Part shown: piece after piece, positions 53,633 to 64,000 of the stretch
Position numbering within the stretch: the stretch's first letter is position 1
Layout of the letters: each line of letters starts with the position of its first letter
Assembly: GCA_024509875.1 (NCBI GenBank)
Contig: JAMPIV010009923.1
Span: 49,745 to 113,744 of the forward strand
Source: Oreohelix idahoensis
Lineage: Eukaryota; Mollusca; Gastropoda; Stylommatophora; Oreohelicidae
Reading direction: 5' to 3'
Length of the DNA stretch: 64,000 nucleotides
Position numbers and translations under genes: made by a program
The notes under the pieces: model-generated
Told to the model about the DNA's origin: nothing
Databases searched by the model: none
What the model saw: only the letters and a program-made list of their open reading frames with translations

Positions 53633-55084
53633 TTATTCTTCTTCTTCTTCTTCGTTCACCCTCAGATGTCAACTTGAATAAGTTCAAAGAAAGCAGTGGT
53701 CAGCCTGAGGCTGTTGATATCTCCGTAGATTTTCTCCAGGAATGGTACTGGTGATGGCCATATGTGTTTTCTCTGTTCCTCATATGTTGGGCACCTTTAA
53801 AGCAGATGTTCTGCAGTCATTTTATCAGTGCCACAGCCACACTCATCGGTAGTTCCTATCTTTAATTTGTTGAATAGATGGTATCTCAATCTGTTATGAC
53901 CTGTGCGAAGTCTGAAGATTACCACTTGTTCACTTCTGCTGAGCTGGTAATACGGATCATTTTTTGTGTGGCTTGGATGCTCTTCTTCCCACTTGTGCCT
54001 GTACCTGCGCTTGATAAAACTCTTGGCCTCCTCATAAGTTATGTTTGTGTCAAGTTGAGGAAGCTTTCCCCCTTCCTTTGCCAATCTGTCAGCCTCTTCA
54101 TTTCCAGGGATGTTGCAGTGAGAAGGGATCCACTTTATCACGACTCTTTTGTATTGCTGACATAGTCTGTGAAGTGTTACTCTTAGGTCATCCAGTTCAG
54201 CATTACTTTGACTTTTCAGCGTTGTAATCACTGACTGCATCTGAGAAGATAGCTACTGGTCTCTCTGAGCTTTCTTCTGTCATTAGAATTTCTGATGCAG
54301 TTTTTAGGGCCTCTGCTCTGAAGTTACTTGAAAATTTCCGTGTTGAGACTGCTATCTTTTTTTGTGTGCTATTGCTTAAGCTCAGGAAGACTCCTCCACC
54401 CCATCTTCTGTTGCATTAGTTGCTGATCCATCTGTGTATGCATTGATCCAGGTGTTGCTTGGGTAATGTTTCTCTATATATTTTGTGGTTAGGACTCTCC
54501 TTTCTGTTTCATTTTGGCTGTTCTTTCTCTCAATACCAGGAACGTTTTCTATCATTTCAGGGAAGCACTGCTGTTTCCAAATTGGTAGCTTGTGTGCAGT
54601 ACATATTGGCATAGCTGTTGATATTTCATTTATGGGGTCTGATCTCATCTTTGTTTTGACTGTCTCTACAAAGTTGCTTCGCTTCAGTCTTCCCCTTCCA
54701 AGTCCATTTATTCTCTGGTGCATTGGGTGGTCTATCAGCCTCCTGAATTTCTCGGCTTGTTGCTGGGCTCTGCTGTCTCTTCTATCCTCCATAGGCTGGA
54801 GGTGAGTAATCTTTTCCAACTCTTCAATGGATGTTGACTTCATGCCCCCTGTTATGATTCTCAATGCTTGGTTTGGGTTCTGTTTATTTTGTCAAAGTTC
54901 GACTTAGCTGCCGTTGACCATGCTGCAATGCCATATTCTAAGACTGGTCTCACTCGCCCAGTATATAGCTTCTTTAGTACTCTCTCGTCTGCTCCCCAAC
55001 CCGTGCCAGCAAGTTTTTTCATGATTGCCATTCTCTGCCTTGCTCGTGTCCTGTTTTTTTTCAATCTGGGTTTTCCAAGTCAAG
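53633..55084 (-). mobile_element. 5'-truncated RNase H-bearing non-LTR retrotransposon
   Basis: The - strand insertion ends at 53633 with a (GAA)n tail and begins at 55084 within RT-coding sequence. It is bounded exactly by the 75-bp direct repeat. The coding part has the RT C-terminus followed by RNase H, an arrangement found in the I group and some other non-LTR clades. The 3' tail matches that of the sequence at 5840-6150. Confidence 0.88.
53797..55064 (-). pseudogene. Non-LTR RT C-terminus and RNase H domain
   Basis: Three adjoining frames. 55064-54861: RT thumb region (LKKLYTGRVRPVLEYGIAAWS). 54864-54382: linker and RNase H start (TWINAYTDGSATN, with catalytic Asp of DGS). 54240-53797: RNase H rest (VVIKWIPSHCNIPGNEEADRLAKEG, with the DRLA Asp) followed by a Cys/His tail (ECGCGTDKMTAEHLL). 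Indels or stops separate the frames around 54860 and 54240-54380. RNase H removes the RNA template during target-primed reverse transcription. Confidence 0.88.
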
Positions 55085-55159
55085 CGTTCAAAGACGAAAA
55101 CGTACATTTTGTTCATTGGTGAGGTTTGCGAATATAAAAGGATTGGTGTGTGTGAATCT
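55085..55159. repeat. 75-bp direct repeat flanking the non-LTR element, right copy
   Basis: Matches 53558-53632 with one T/C difference (GAAAACGTAC against GAAAATGTAC). Confidence 0.93.
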
Positions 55160-57315
55160 GATGAAGAAAAAAAATATATAATTGTAGACTTGTCCTAAAA
55201 AAAATTAACATTTTGGGCTGCCCAATATTTCTGATATTAGCCATCTCATGAAACATCGTTGAAGCGCCAACTGTATATATTGGATGTGACGCTATAGATG
55301 TTACACTACAAGGACTGTAAAGTACAGGCATTTGTGACGGGTCGGTGGTGGTGGTGTGGTTGGTGTTGCGTTTCCTTCGTTATGGTATTATTATTGAATA
55401 ATAAAGTCACTCTGTAGACATAGCAATGTTGGTTAGACTGGTTAGCTCTGGGCATCAGAACATCCCTTCGACGTTCTGATTTGCATAGTCTATAGTATTT
55501 GATTTCCCTTGTGGGAGAGTTATCGTGCTGACAAAGGTAAACACCAACAGTTGTAGAACCGAACCCGAAACGTAAATAAAGGATCAAGCCTTCTGCTAAG
55601 AGTCCACATGTATTAAGATTTATACAAAACGATAATCGACATTCACAAAGGTTTCATATACAATTCAGCGTAACACTTGAATTCCAAATAATATCAGTAT
55701 GTATCCGTCCGTGTCAAAAACAATGTGTCAGAAGAACATCGTGGCTATATACGTGCGCTGTTATAGTCAACAGCCAGAAATGAGCACATGAGTTCTTGAC
55801 ATCTACAAATTGAATCATAATACGATTCTTCTTCCATTATTAGTTTAATTTAATTAATCTCATGCTTAGATTAATTTCCGAACTGACCCTGAAGTCTACA
55901 TCGATTCATCTATAAAATATAGGCTATATACTCAGCCTTATTTCCTTGGAAGAAATACAAGACACGACCTTCTTGCTTGACGGATAGCGTAACAAAGGCC
56001 CTGTAACCAAGTCACCCGGCGTGACCTTCCCAACGCGAATGCGTCATAATCTCCGCATATATTTCGCGTTCACTATACCGTAAAATATCGACATATTCTA
56101 TAAATATTAATGACCCCTAAACGTTGCGCATGGGTAAACCCCAGCAGACGCCATCATTTAAAAAATAACACCGTAACAGATTTCCTGTCAGACGGGGGGC
56201 AAAAAAAAATCTATTAAATAGATTTTTTTTTTTGAACAATATTAATCAAATTATCAAAAATTTAACAAAACCCGACGTATGACCTACGATGTTCTATCTA
56301 GAACAGTGTCGCGGTCATGTCAGTAATATATTATAATAAAATCAACGTCATATTATACATATACCTTATATTAAACAAGGAAATGTCACTGTCACTAACT
56401 AATTAACTAATTAATTTGTTGTATGTATAGACTAACTAATAATGTGAGGTGTTATTAAAATTATTCTAACTAACTAAAATTAAAATAATTAATTATAGTA
56501 TGTACGTATGGTACTAGCTATAAATATCTAATTGAAGAAAATGAGAAATAGAATAAGAGAGTAAAAGAAATAAAAATTGAGAAGTACGGACAATTGAAAC
56601 CAAATATTAAAGTATACATTAAATTAGCATGGGTGTGAAAATGAAGTGTAAGGATAGATACCTAATTAAATTAACGCAATCAGAAGAAAAGAGCAGAAAA
56701 AATTCATACATTTTAACTATATATATGAAATGTCATAATGTAATATCTATTACCTTAATAATTACACTAATTAAAAGGTTTAATTGGTGTGATATTCTTT
56801 TGTTTCATCTTTTCTTAGTATATTTTATTTTTTTTATTTCATCACACTTTGACTTTATTATCTATTATATACTAATTTAATAACTAGAAAATTTAATAAT
56901 ATTGGACATGAAGATCCAATCGTTGTTACCTCCTGTTGAATTGTATGAAAGTTCATTAAGACACAAGGTTCATATTATCAAATTATGATTTGATGATCCA
57001 TTCATTGTTAGTTCCTTTATTAAACTTTGAAAGTTAATTGACTAAGTCATCAACGTATCTGTCCCTTCTTCATCAGAGATTGTTCCTTTTTAACAGTTTT
57101 CAATCGAAATGAGTGATACTCAAAGTGGAATTGAAGTTCAAATTTTCAAACGATCCGTAAAACCTGATATTTTTGATCACCATATAGTTTATTTCGAAAT
57201 GTCCTTATTTAGGTAGGAAGTCCAACTGAATAGTTGTATATTCTGACTTGATATCAATACCGTTCATTGCAAATGTAATGCTTGACTAGTCAGAAAATTT
57301 TTTTGAAATTGTAGT
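55160..57315. other. No gene; AT-rich
   Basis: Strongly AT-rich, especially 56090-57000. The frame 56629-56880 is hydrophobic because of T-rich sequence and has no motif. The 3' LTR of element D would be expected near the left end of its RT but could not be identified. Confidence 0.4.
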
Positions 57316-57317
57316 AT

Positions 57318-58514
57318 TCATTCAGAATCCGTTGGATGTCTGGACAACGTGTCGGCTATGACGTTTTCAGTTCCAGGTATCGACTGTATCTCGAATTCGT
57401 AGGGTTGCAACGTAATAGCAAATCGTGCAAGTTTAGCACTTTTATGGTTTGAGCGACGTAATGCTGCCACTGATTTCTGATCAGTCTGGATCAGAAATGG
57501 AGATCCCAGTAAGAATTTCTCTAACTTGGTAATTGCCCAGATTACGGAGAGCAATTCTCGATCCACAGTGGAATATTTCATCTCTGGAGGTTTCAGTTTG
57601 CGTGAGATATACATTACGGGGTGAAGGACATCATCATGATATTGCAGTAGACATGCCCCGAGTCCGTAATTACTCGCATCTGTACGTAGAACAAACTTTT
57701 TAGAAGCATCTGGTAATCTTAAAACAGGTGGGCATGAAAATATTTTTAAGATAGCGCGAAAAGTTTTGTCACATTCGTCGGTCCAATTTATCCTTAAAGG
57801 CATGTTCTTCTTTAGTAACGAAGACAGGACAGCCGTGATGGATGATAGGTGAGGTACAAATCTGCTATAGTATTGGATTAAACCTAACAGACTCCTAACC
57901 TGTTTCTTCGTTTGAGGAACAGATAAATTTAATATTTTAGAAACTGTACTGGGAATTGTTTGGATACGTCCCGATCCAATAATGTGCCCCAGGAATGTTA
58001 TCTCATTACACGCTATTTGAATTTTAGTTGGTTTAGCGGTTAAATGGTTATCCCGCAATATTTCCAAAACTGATTTAAGACCCAAAAAATGTTCCTCAAA
58101 TGATGAACTAAACAAACATATGTCGTCAATATAGGTAATTATGTCTGATCTACCTGCTAAAATTTTTCGCATCATGCGAATAAAGGTAGCTGGAGCATTC
58201 ATTAGCCCAAAAGGCATCACGTTCCACTGGTAAAGACCTCGTGGAGTTGAGAATGCTGTGTAGTATTTGGCTCTTTCGGTTAGTGGAATCTGCCAATAAC
58301 CTTTAGTTAAGTCAATTTTAGTGAAAAGTGTAGCATTGGATAGACGAGGAAGTAAATCGTCAAGGATAGGATGTGGTTCGCTATCCGGTACTGTCTGCGC
58401 ATTAAGTTTCCTATAGTCAACACATAAACGTATGTTGTTGTCCTTTTTCCGGACAATGACTAAAGGAGAAGAAAATGGAGATGTACTAGTCTCAATAATA
58501 CCTAATGATATCAT
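57318..58514 (-). CDS. Element D: reverse transcriptase-RNase H
   Basis: An open frame of 398 residues: SSPLVIVRKKD, CVDYRKLNAQ (31-40), IDLTKGYWQIPL (67-78), MPFGLMNAPATF (100-111), catalytic YIDD (128-131), FLGHIIGSG, then RNase H with TDASNYGLGA and TDQKSVAALR and the end DTLSRHP. It differs strongly from B and C, so it is a separate Gmr1-like family. Integrase lies upstream on the same strand, giving the INT-RT order again. Confidence 0.95.
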   Translation of the reverse strand: MISLGIIETSTSPFSSPLVIVRKKDNNIRLCVDYRKLNAQTVPDSEPHPILDDLLPRLSNATLFTKIDLTKGYWQIPLTERAKYYTAFSTPRGLYQWNVMPFGLMNAPATFIRMMRKILAGRSDIITYIDDICLFSSSFEEHFLGLKSVLEILRDNHLTAKPTKIQIACNEITFLGHIIGSGRIQTIPSTVSKILNLSVPQTKKQVRSLLGLIQYYSRFVPHLSSITAVLSSLLKKNMPLRINWTDECDKTFRAILKIFSCPPVLRLPDASKKFVLRTDASNYGLGACLLQYHDDVLHPVMYISRKLKPPEMKYSTVDRELLSVIWAITKLEKFLLGSPFLIQTDQKSVAALRRSNHKSAKLARFAITLQPYEFEIQSIPGTENVIADTLSRHPTDSE

Positions 58515-58590
58515 CTGTTCGAGTTCCTGAGATGTCTTACTCAGAAAATGTAGAGGTACAGAATAACGATGAACACGAATTGGTGTATCA

Positions 58591-59157
58591 TCAATTCAGA
58601 ATAATATCGTGACTAATTACAGATGTGCAACCCGGTACATCAGTTAACACATCTGGGAAAGATTGTAGAAGATTAGCAACGCGTTGATGCTGTTGCGTGT
58701 GTAATCGTAGAAGAACTGGGCACATCACGCCAAGATCAGTAGATTGGACAGTAAGTACAGGTAAAGGCATCTGCACTTCAGGAAAAGAAGATTCTTCCTC
58801 CTGTATAACAGATAGATTAGAATAATGACAAGTAGATACAGTATTGTCATCTAATTCATGAAAAATTGATTGTAAGTGTATAGGACGTGTATGAAATTGC
58901 TTGAGCATATTAATATGGAATATCTTTCTGTGTCCCTTGATATTTAAGGACGTAATCAACGTCTGAAATTTTATCAGTAGCACCTTATAAGGACCAGTCC
59001 ATGAGATCAATAACTTATTGTTATTGTGAGGGAGTAATACATAAGCCTCATCGCCTGGGAGGTAATTGACGTAATCGTCCCTCGATCGATTTTGTATAGA
59101 ATCGAGCCTTAGCTTTTGCAGTCTCAGAAGAAGCTGTTGCCAATTGGCAAGACTCAA
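58591..59157 (-). pseudogene. Element D: integrase GPY/F module and INT-RT linker
   Basis: Contains YLPGDEAYVLLPH, ISWTGPYKVLLIKF (GPY/F) and FHINMLKQFHTR, then a linker ending VLTDVPGCTSVISHDI, the usual sequence before RT. Indels at both ends separate it from the integrase core and from RT. Confidence 0.85.
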
Positions 59158-59866
59158 TAATAATTATTTCGAATATAATCACATACTCATAAGATGACTG
59201 AGTGTCCTGAGTCATCTCTGCATCAATTAATAAATCTTTTATCAGTCCCATAGGACCTCTCGGAGGGGCACCAAAAACTAACTCAAAGGGAGAGAAGCCA
59301 GTTTGTTCATGTGGCACCTCTCGGTAAGCAAATAGGACAGCTGGGAGTGCTCTGTCCCAGTCATGAGGGTGTTTAACAGTAACCTTATGTAAACGTTGCT
59401 TAACTGCACTGTTACGTCTCTCAACTGCACCGTTACTCATGGGGATGATCAATACTACTCAAATTCCTATCAATGTTCCAGGTTTTCATTACCTCCTTCA
59501 TGGTATCGGACATAAACTGCGACCCATGATCAGATAATAATTTTCTAGGAAACCCTATTCTAGAGAAAATTAGATGTAATGCATCAGCTACATCTGTGGT
59601 AGTGGTTGTCTTCAATGGAATGGCTTCTGGCCATCGTGTGCATAAATCAATGCACGTGAGAACAAATCTATGTCCTCTCGCAGATGGTAGAAGTGGACCA
59701 ATTATGTCTATGGCCATCTTGTCAAAAGGTCGTACTGAGATATCGCAAGCCTGAATAGGCGCCGTGTGAAAAGCTCCACGTGCTTTCACTTCCTGGCACG
59801 TAGTACAAGAACGTACATACTGCGAAATATCACGTGACACTCCTGGCCAAAAGAATGAAGATAATA
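59048..59866 (-). pseudogene. Element D: integrase core, 5' part lost to an LTR
   Basis: Two frames. The first enters from the LTR at 59866 (ILSSFFWPGVSRDI), has CTTCQ of the H2C2 domain, MAIDIIGPL (first Asp) and LLSDHGSQF (second Asp). The second, after a one-base shift near 59450, has SNGAVERRNS (Glu) and FAYREVPHEQTGFSP. The triad is complete across the break. The part of integrase before FFWPG, including its HxxxH half, is missing. Confidence 0.88.
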
Positions 59867-62297
59867 TGTGGTAAAGTGGGATGTTATAAATATTTATAGG
59901 GGACTTAGTGTACTGACTGAGATCAGCTGTGAAGGTATCTATATCTAATAAGAGTAGTGTATTATAGATAACCTTACTTACTGCCACATATGTATACCTC
60001 AGTCAGAATTATTCTGGAATAGTGTGATGACTACGTTATATGTCTAGGGTATGTGTATGATGAAGTGTAAGTCATAACAACAACAGACAGATAAACAATT
60101 TAATTTATTCCACCACACTTGACAACACTGTGACACTCACATACATATAACACTCTAAGAGGATATCTTAAAGGAGTCACTGATAACTTTTCAAATAACA
60201 ATATGTATTCAGTGTTGTCATGAATGTATATGTGTCCTGATTCAAATACAAAGGGAACCAGGAATCACAATCAATTTTAATTACAAGTTATATGTACAGA
60301 ATTTATTAATATGATTCTTATAGTGACATATATTATTAATGGTATCCTATGTGTGTCAGTTGTGTAGTGGTAATATGAGGTAATACTGGTTTTGTTTTGT
60401 TCAAGCTCTGTTGGTATTTGTCATCATGACTTCAATAGTTTGTTTCTATTGGAACTAGTATTGGAGATGTTCTCAGTTCCTGGTATTAAAACAATTAAAT
60501 TCCCCTCTTAATTTTAGTTTATAATGTCATTTTAAGATGGGGGTACATAATGTTGAGCTCCATGGCCACACTCTCTTATCTTGCGTGATGACTGCAGTAA
60601 AAGACTCCTCTGCTCGATTATTTAAATGAGTTCTGGAGCCACCCCACTGGTTGCTATATGGACCAAGGAGTATGCTGTCCACCTCTGGCTTCAGCAAAGC
60701 TCTGACCAGGTGCTGCTCAATAACTTTAAGACCACGGTCCCTGAAACAAGAAGGTTGTACCTTCTACGTCAGAACTAATTTATACTCCATTTCTACACTG
60801 AGCACAATACATCACAAACATTGAGTTCAGAGCGTTAGGCCAACTGTCAGCTTCATCTGAAATACTTTATACCAGTATTTCCCTCCCTAATGGTTACTAC
60901 GCCTCTGCAATTCCAGCATTATTTCTTTCTAGTTAATAATCTAGGTGTCAGTGTACTGTTTGGCCATTCCATGCAGTTTTACTTTCCTCCGACACCTTCT
61001 GTTCAGGCTGGAGCACTATAGGCTTTTACATCATGTTCGCTACTGAACCACACATATATACAGACATAAATTATCAATTTACATTCAATTTTCATTAAAA
61101 GATATTGAATATTTCAAGCTTACCACAATTCATGGAAATAATAATAAACAGTTTCGTTGACTGGCAATGAATATAGCACAACTCCGATCTGCCGATGTCC
61201 CAGGCTTTATTTTATAAAAAATATACACTGGTGCTCAACGTACTGTTTCTTAGTAGGTTTATTACAAGATGTGGCAATGAACAGACGCTCTGAATTGAGT
61301 ATATTCGTAGCTCTACCCAATCAAACCATGTCTACACATCTTTTCAAAAAAGTACCCCTTTCTCACGTTTCCCCTGACAACACAAGATAGTATTTATAGT
61401 CCGACCAATCGTGTTTAGTCTTTCATTTGTTGCGCTCCAATCAAATAGGAGTTAACATGGTAGGCTATTTCCGTAACGTAATGTTTTTTCAAACACGTTA
61501 TAAAAAAAAATTTTATGAGCAGAAATGATTTCATGCTGTCAGGCACCCCCACTATTTTATTTTGGCCATAACTTGGTAATTCCTAGACTATTTGCGTAAC
61601 GTTTTACATATTCTTTGTCAGCAAACCCTAAGGAACCCAAATATACTCGATTTAAGGGAGCTAGGTGGCTGCGTTCAAAATGTGCATTTTCTACCACCTC
61701 CTGTTCACTTCAATCCCCATGTGGTGTCTGGGTACTGTCATGTTTTTCAAACGTAAACCGGTATAATGTCATAATTCCCAATAAGCGTTTTTCAGGATTT
61801 TAAAACCTAACTCTGGTATGGGTAGTGAAATTTTATCACTGTCGATTTGAAATAAAGTTAGTGCATGTGGCCTTACACGCGTGATGGCAGCAATTGTGTA
61901 TCGCGCGACGCGTGTTTAGTGTTGCAGGTGTCCCTGCTTTCTGCCTCTCCCTTCTCTATATCCTTTAGTCCATCTGTCTTTTAGTTACGCCGTGTATAAA
62001 ATGGAATGAATGAAATATTAAATTTAGGTCATTGATCAGCTTGCGTATCTCAAGGTTTTTCCAAGAAATACAGTACACGTTTCATTGAAGAAAGCGTGCA
62101 GCGACACAGTAGGCTTTTACTATCAACGTGAAAGCGTTACAATTTGCCGACGAAGTAGAAAACAAGGGGGATTTCGAGTACAGGCATTGTGACAGCACTG
62201 TTCTTTACCATTCTTCTTTCCTTTTATTAAATTTATTTGTTAGGCTTTGCAGGTTTTACTTTTTAATTTATTATTGGGGATTAAATAATTCACGACA
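59867..62297 (-). mobile_element. Solo LTR of C type inserted in element D
   Basis: On the - strand it starts at 62297 with TGTCGTGAATT and ends at 59867 with TTTACCACA. Its length of 2431 bp equals the C 5' LTR without B1 (about 2445 bp), and blocks match throughout. It has a single copy of the 176-bp segment (about 60600-60770). Internal sequence of a C-type element is absent. Flanks TAATA and TAACT are not a clean duplication. It is more diverged than the two C LTRs are from each other. Confidence 0.85.
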
Positions 62298-62556
62298 TAA
62301 CTACTCGAGATTTTTGTTCGAGTATAATCCCATATGTCCTGCACATTTTAGAATCTATCACGCCGTGTTGAAGAATGTACCTGTCTAAAAGCAGCCGGTG
62401 GATGCCCATCACTTGTTGTATTTTTACCATGATTTATCACTAAAACATCTAATTAGTATTCATTTTTCATAATAAACCAAGTTTTGTTCTTTATTACCTG
62501 AAGGTCAAAAATTATCAACCTTATTAACTAGGTTAAAAAATGTATTTAAGATTTGT
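62298..62556 (-). other. Remnant between solo LTR and poly(T)
   Basis: Should correspond to the PR-INT linker and N-terminal integrase of D, but no continuous frame is seen. A weak hint (FIMKNEY in one frame) is not enough to call it. Confidence 0.3.

Positions 62557-62607
<51 letters not shown>
62557..62607. repeat. Long poly(T) tract
   Basis: About 47-50 T residues on the + strand, so poly(A) on the element D strand. TGACAAA-like sequence occurs on both sides, so it may be a retroposition tail or an expanded A-run. Confidence 0.9.
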
Positions 62608-62608
<1 letters not shown>

Positions 62609-63120
62609 TCAGCAAATGGATCCCTGTCAATAGGGGAATAGTCCTCAATATCCTCCTGTTTTTCTGCATCCATCTTATTATCATTGACACTTTCCATGAG
62701 CATAGTCTGAGCTCTAGTTGTCACGGCGTTTCCAGTGCATAGATTGTGTCTCTCCCATTCAATAATATCTTCTGGTGAACAATCCTTGCTGCCGTGTGTG
62801 CGACCCACCATAAGGTCTGCTATAGGCTTTTTCAGCATGCATACCTTCATGTTACCTGTGAAAAAAGGTGTGTTAACATGGATAAGACTGTGGGGTAAAA
62901 CTCAATAGTTCCCCCAAAAGTCATGCAACGGACATATTCCCCCGTTGCACAGCTAGGATGTACAAGCGACTGTCCGCACTCCAATGGTTGTGGACCCCGA
63001 GTCTCTCAATACAGAAACTACAGAACCATTTACTATCCCTCTGTTAAAAATCAGAGAGGCCTGTTCCATCATTGGCTGCAAGACCTACTTCTGGGGTGTA
63101 ATGTGTCCGCAGTTTTAGCA
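62608..63120 (-). pseudogene. Element D: protease
   Basis: On the - strand the retropepsin active site VLRDSGSTT lies near 62987-63012 (DSG codons 62995-63003). After a stop and frame changes, frame 62850-62610 gives KKPIADLMVG and the VTTRAQT linker that follows protease in Gmr1-like elements. It ends at SPIDRDPFADK, where the poly(A) begins. Confidence 0.8.
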
Positions 63121-63919
63121 CTGTCTCCTTTGCCTTCTGAAAAATAAGATTGCATTGTGGCAACTATTTGCCACGTTATAATTTATAGCAAAGCATGCAG
63201 CAGAAGAATCATTGTATTATCGTTTTAGGTGGAACCTGAACCTTATGGGTGATATCTTTTGTACCTGCTGCCCCGGTATTATGGTTATAATGTGAAGATC
63301 CCCGATAATGAGAACGATTACGAGAATAATTAGTTGAATTATCTCGTTGTCGTCTATTATAATTGTTATCTCGATTGTCTCGAGTTATAATTATCGCTAT
63401 TCTTCCAATTGTTACCATTATTATATTGATATGACCGATTATAACTTGAGTTACGTGATTACTGTTGTATCTTGACTGGTGTGAATAATTTCTGGTTTGT
63501 TGTCTTCCTCTATTAAAGTTATTGTTAAAGTTATTCTGTCCCTTATGAAAATTAATGTCATAGTTTCCTTTGAACCTACCTCTGTCCACACTGTGTGTTC
63601 TAGGTTTGTTATGATTATGATATGCCATATTGGAGGCTACAGGAAGTGGTTCTCTTATCAACGAGCCAGAAATATTAGCATTCGGATGAGCTGTGCAGTA
63701 ATTTAAAGAAATTTTTTCTAACTCATCAATAGATTCTGGTTTTCTTTCTTGCAGATAAGCAAAGAATGGTGGGCAGACAGAAGATAATACTTTATCCCTT
63801 AATAATAAATCAACTAATTTGTCGTAAGATTTGTTGACACCTGCCATTTCAACCCATCTGTTAAAAGTATTGCATATGTTAGCAATAAAACCTGTGAAAT
63901 CTTTATTGTTATCTGGCAA
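63121..63919 (-). pseudogene. Element D: gag, C-terminal part
   Basis: Frame 63919-63209: a helical stretch (FNRWVEMAGVNKSYDKLVDLLLRD, then YLQERKPESIDELEKIS) similar to the second half of a SCAN/Gmr1-like capsid, followed by a long Arg/Asn/Gly-rich basic tail (GRFKGNYDINFHKG, FNRGRQQTRNYS) that could bind RNA. A zinc knuckle probably lies around 63110-63170 but is out of frame. The N-terminus lies beyond the window or is disrupted by the poly-C tract at 63940. Confidence 0.75.
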
Positions 63920-63938
63920 CGAACAACTTTTAAAACTA

Positions 63939-63976
63939 CCCCCCCCCCCCCACCCCCCCCCCCCCCACCCAAATTA
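63939..63976. repeat. Poly-C tract
   Basis: A nearly pure C run with two A interruptions, directly upstream of the element D gag frame. Confidence 0.9.
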
Positions 63977-64000
63977 ACATGCTCTTCGATTCAAGTGGAA

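Noticed and set aside
62533..62607. Poly-lysine C-terminus of the protease frame
   Set aside because: Translation of the poly(A) tract; the real protein sequence ends before it.

Overview
The window looks like animal genomic DNA, AT-rich and dominated by transposable elements. Only one piece of a likely host gene is visible: a 293-bp spliced exon at 18633-18925 on the + strand, with a VKQEPRD motif resembling PEA3-subfamily ETS transcription factors (ETV1/4/5). tRNA-derived SINEs, hAT- and piggyBac-like MITEs, non-LTR retrotransposon remnants and Ty3/Gypsy elements of the Gmr1 type suggest a lophotrochozoan such as a mollusc. The taxon is inference; no taxonomic marker is present.

The main content is a set of related Gmr1-like Ty3/Gypsy retrotransposons whose integrase lies before reverse transcriptase (gag-PR-INT-RT-RNase H, the Copia-like order). 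Element A (8065-about 10480, - strand) is a 3'-truncated gag-PR-INT fragment. Element B2 (19898-29093, - strand) is full length with two 2.27-kb LTRs and a 5-bp target duplication in a CA microsatellite. Element C (32238-49903, + strand) has B1 (33958-43127, + strand, full length) nested in its 5' LTR. Element D (57318-59866 and about 62610-beyond 63919, - strand) is split by a solo C-type LTR (59867-62297). Another diverged solo LTR of B type lies at 13194-15526.

The most unusual feature is a module swap. B1 carries a normal D,D-35-E integrase core. The nearly identical B2 has at the same place a 628-bp cassette (called module X here) that lacks the catalytic triad, keeps a degenerate H2C2-like start and ends in a stop codon just before the retained integrase C-terminus. 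The more diverged element C carries a homologous X at the same place and has also lost its protease in a clean in-frame deletion, most of RT and all of RNase H. B2 and C may be dependent elements using a shared replacement module.

Between these elements: 1-4.3 kb has an LTR relic and two non-LTR fragments around a minisatellite; 4.9-6.75 kb has two more minisatellites and a perfect 17-bp hairpin; 6.87-8.06 kb is a broken non-LTR RT; 15.5-19.5 kb has two hAT-like MITEs, two SINEs and the host exon; 29.1-32.2 kb has simple repeats and a piggyBac-like MITE; 49.9-57.3 kb has a SINE, a 51-bp tandem duplication and an RNase H-bearing non-LTR element flanked by a 75-bp direct repeat. Most element reading frames are broken by single-base indels, usually in homopolymers, so part of the apparent decay could be assembly error.
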